This document shows positions 62,247 to 64,000 of a stretch of 64,000 nucleotides of DNA, piece after piece (the stretch's first letter is position 1; every line of letters begins with the position of its first letter). The notes under the pieces were generated by a model. It made no database searches and had not been told where the DNA came from. It was given only the letters and a program-made list of their open reading frames with translations. This stretch comes from Ferruginivarius sediminum (GTDB taxonomy: Bacteria > Pseudomonadota > Alphaproteobacteria > Kiloniellales > Rhodovibrionaceae), in the NCBI RefSeq assembly GCF_003344765.1, contig NZ_QPMH01000008.1, positions 1 to 64,000 of the forward strand, in the 5' to 3' direction. Position numbers and translations under genes: made by a program.

Positions 62247-63517
62247 GCACGGCTGGGATGCACCATGCGCCGCGCGGCTTCGGCGTGATCGCTGACAGCC
62301 CCAAGCGCCACGGCCGCCAGCATCGCCGCGCCCAGCGCGCCGCTGTCGTGGCGCGCCGGCACCTCGATCTGGCATGGGAGCCTCTCGGCCCGAAAGCGGG
62401 TCAAAGCCGGGCTTGCCGCCTGTCCGCCGACAAGGCGCAGCCGCGTTAGCGGCCCCCCGATTTCCGCCAGGACTCGCCTCTCCGCAGTCATGATCGCCTC
62501 CAGCACCGCCCGCAGCGCAGCCTCCGGCCCAATGCGCCTGCCAAGCTCGGCGACGCGAGCGGGCGCGCCCGGATCGACCGGGTCCAGCGCTTCCAAATCG
62601 ACCGATGGCGCCGAAAGCTCGACCGCGCGCGCGATCTGTAGCGCCACGGGATCCTTCGATAACGCCAGCGCGGCCCGCAGCAATGTGCCGGTGGCGCCGA
62701 CGGGGACGCTCGCCATCGGCAGGCCGGCAAGCCGGAAGCGTCCTTCGGCGGGCGGTTCCAGAAGGCTGGCCACCACGCTGGACGAACCGGCGGTGAGGCA
62801 GGCATCGCCCGGCGCGGAAATTCCGCTGCCCACCGCGCCCAGATAGGAATCCAGCCCAGCGGCGACGACGGCGGTTCCCGCCGGCACGCCAAGCCGGGCC
62901 GCGACATCGGGCATAACCGTACCCGCGATTGTTCCAGCCGCTGGCCCGCTGCCAGCCAGCAGGCGTTCGGCCACCCCGAGGGCAACGGGAAGCCCGCTTG
63001 GCGCGCCGCGCTCGCAAGGGGCCTCGCCGCTCAACCGGGCAATCAGGTATTCCCAGCTATGCAGGGCCACCGCCGCGCGGGCGTAAGCCTCGGGCACTTC
63101 GCGACGCATCCAGCGGGCACGTGCCGCCACCTGCGCCGCCAGCCGCGTCGGGCCGTCCGCCGGCCGGCCGCCGAGGTCGGCAAAAACATGTGCCACATCT
63201 TCCGCAGCCCGGCTGTCCCGCCATGTCAGGACGGGCCCGACGGGGGTCAGCGCGTCATCCACGAAGACCGGGCTTGGCGCGTGCCCCCCGACGGCAATTG
63301 CCGCGATACGCGCGCGCGCCGCACCCTCGCAGGACTCGCCCACGGCGGTGCATAGGGCTGCCCACCAGTCCCCGGCCCGCTGCTCGGCGCGGCCGTCATG
63401 GGTCTCCGTTGTATACGCCACCCGCGCGGCGCCGTGGCAGGTACCGGCGGTATCCCAGAGTCCGCATTTGAGCGCGCTGGTGCCCAGATCGACGCCGATG
63501 AAGAGGGACTCCGCCAT
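62159..63517 (-). CDS. FGGY-family carbohydrate kinase
   Basis: 452 residues with two actin-like domains. LFIGVDLGTSALKCGLWD (phosphate 1), AIAVGGHAPSPVFVDD, TWRDSRAAEDVA, ACLTAGSSSVVASLL and the adenosine-binding LRLVGGQAASPALTRFRAE fit xylulokinase-like FGGY kinases. The FGGY signature itself is not obvious. Substrate sugar unknown. The C-terminal 29 residues (Ser/Asn-rich) run into the convergent gene. It lies 24 bases after the aldolase gene, and the pair suggests a sugar-catabolism unit: phosphorylation then aldol cleavage. Confidence 0.85.
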   Translation of the reverse strand: MAESLFIGVDLGTSALKCGLWDTAGTCHGAARVAYTTETHDGRAEQRAGDWWAALCTAVGESCEGAARARIAAIAVGGHAPSPVFVDDALTPVGPVLTWRDSRAAEDVAHVFADLGGRPADGPTRLAAQVAARARWMRREVPEAYARAAVALHSWEYLIARLSGEAPCERGAPSGLPVALGVAERLLAGSGPAAGTIAGTVMPDVAARLGVPAGTAVVAAGLDSYLGAVGSGISAPGDACLTAGSSSVVASLLEPPAEGRFRLAGLPMASVPVGATGTLLRAALALSKDPVALQIARAVELSAPSVDLEALDPVDPGAPARVAELGRRIGPEAALRAVLEAIMTAERRVLAEIGGPLTRLRLVGGQAASPALTRFRAERLPCQIEVPARHDSGALGAAMLAAVALGAVSDHAEAARRMVHPSRAYAPSGKPGASSSANNGSDSSSRIQIDSK

Positions 63518-63541
63518 CACGTTGCGCCGAACCGGGGACGA

Positions 63542-64000
63542 CTAGCCGCCGCCGACGGTCCGCCGCGACAATTCCGCCATCGCGGCGCCGACATCCAGAT
63601 CCTCGTGGATCATCCGCGCCAGCACGCCGGCCACCCGGCCGGGGTGGTCGCTGCCCCAGATACGCCGGCCCACCGCCGCCCCCACGGCCCCGGCATCCAA
63701 CGCCTTTCGCACCGTGGTAAGCAGCGCTTCCTCGTCGCCGGTCGAGCCGCCCAGGATCACGACCGGGACCCCGGCGAGGGCGACGGCCTCGGCAAAGCTT
63801 TCGGTGTCGCCAGTGAACTTCGTCTTTACGACATCGGCGCCGAGGTCGGCGCCCAGGCGTGCCGCGTCGGCGATATGCTCGGGCGTGTGCTGGTCCTTCG
63901 CGGCGAATCCGACAGGGATCATCTCGGCCAGAAGCGGCATTCCCCAGGCCTCGCAGCGCGCCGCCAGCGGGGCCAGATTGGCCTGCGACTGCGGCAGCGT
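63542..64000 (-). CDS. DeoC/LacD-type class I aldolase, C-terminal part (cut by window edge)
   Basis: 152 residues reach the right edge and continue beyond it. PLLAEMIPVGFAAKDQHTPE, DVVKTKFTGDTESFAEAV (Schiff-base lysine in KTKFTG), VPVVILGGSTGDEEALLTTV and GAVGAAVGRRIWGSDHP fit the DeoC/LacD/LsrF/FbaB-type phosphosugar aldolases (about 260-300 residues). The N-terminal half is outside the window. It precedes the FGGY kinase by 24 bases. Substrate is not determined. Confidence 0.85.
   Translation of the reverse strand, partial: TLPQSQANLAPLAARCEAWGMPLLAEMIPVGFAAKDQHTPEHIADAARLGADLGADVVKTKFTGDTESFAEAVALAGVPVVILGGSTGDEEALLTTVRKALDAGAVGAAVGRRIWGSDHPGRVAGVLARMIHEDLDVGAAMAELSRRTVGGG

Noticed and set aside
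60009..63017. Long open frame of about 1000 codons on the minus strand
   Set aside because: It runs antisense across ribA, the sulfotransferase, the questin-oxidase-like gene and the FGGY kinase, is Arg/Gly-rich in the way GC-rich antisense frames are, and shows no family motif.

Overview
The window reads as chromosome of a high-GC alphaproteobacterium, most likely of the Rhodospirillales/Rhodovibrionales type. This is inferred from gene content and order: yebC-ruvCAB, zapA-6S RNA-fau, DUF4170, usg, a class I PHA synthase, UbiA/UbiD ubiquinone genes, a CIRCE-controlled groESL and a near-ideal CtrA box. No rRNA, tRNA, CRISPR array, insertion sequence or integrase was seen. Most genes are short-spaced or start-stop overlapped (ATGA), and strand switches are usually marked by hairpins.

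Layout. 1-5800, minus strand: recombination operon yebC-ruvC-ruvA-ruvB (ruvB cut by the left edge), then a zapB-like/zapA/6S RNA/5-formyl-THF cyclo-ligase/YmdB/NTF2-like run. 5908-14052: a Crp/Fnr regulator divergent from tkt-fba(class I)-gap, a ThiE-like protein, EF-P and an inositol monophosphatase. 14152-18090: a three-gene envelope module (OmpA-like secreted protein, MotA/TolQ-like channel, and a MotB-like protein with a very long periplasmic coiled coil). 18230-20219: ECF sigma/anti-sigma with a DUF5602-like lipoprotein and a cupredoxin. 20302-31524: MsbA-type ABC exporter, L31, PHA synthase, UbiA, a methyltransferase, several small secreted or domain-of-unknown-function proteins, UbiD and a lower-GC NYN nuclease-like gene. 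31561-41359: rhomboid, GroESL, Usg, ferrochelatase, an unexplained membrane/secreted pair, threonine synthase, dipeptide epimerase and an orphan TRAP binding protein.

41550-48941 holds an M20 dipeptidase followed by a glycan-type cluster (GT9, ATP-grasp-like, GT8, two methyltransferase-like proteins) interrupted by an AT-rich islet with two small unknown genes. 49216-50891 is a sodium:solute symporter with a 40-residue one-helix partner. 56453-50916 (minus) is the most interesting block: a tightly coupled operon of a second sodium:solute symporter, a 459-residue protein of no recognised family, a fold-III PLP decarboxylase and a Cys/Met-metabolism PLP enzyme. It looks like an uncharacterised amino-acid-derived metabolite pathway with its own transporter. 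56856-62246 carries a double-propeller WD40 protein, a RibA with a degenerate DHBP-synthase half, a Stf0-type sulfotransferase and a possible questin-oxidase-like protein. The right end has an FGGY kinase and a DeoC/LacD-type aldolase cut by the edge.

Limits: all assignments come from reading the sequence and recalling family motifs; no database search or folding program was run.
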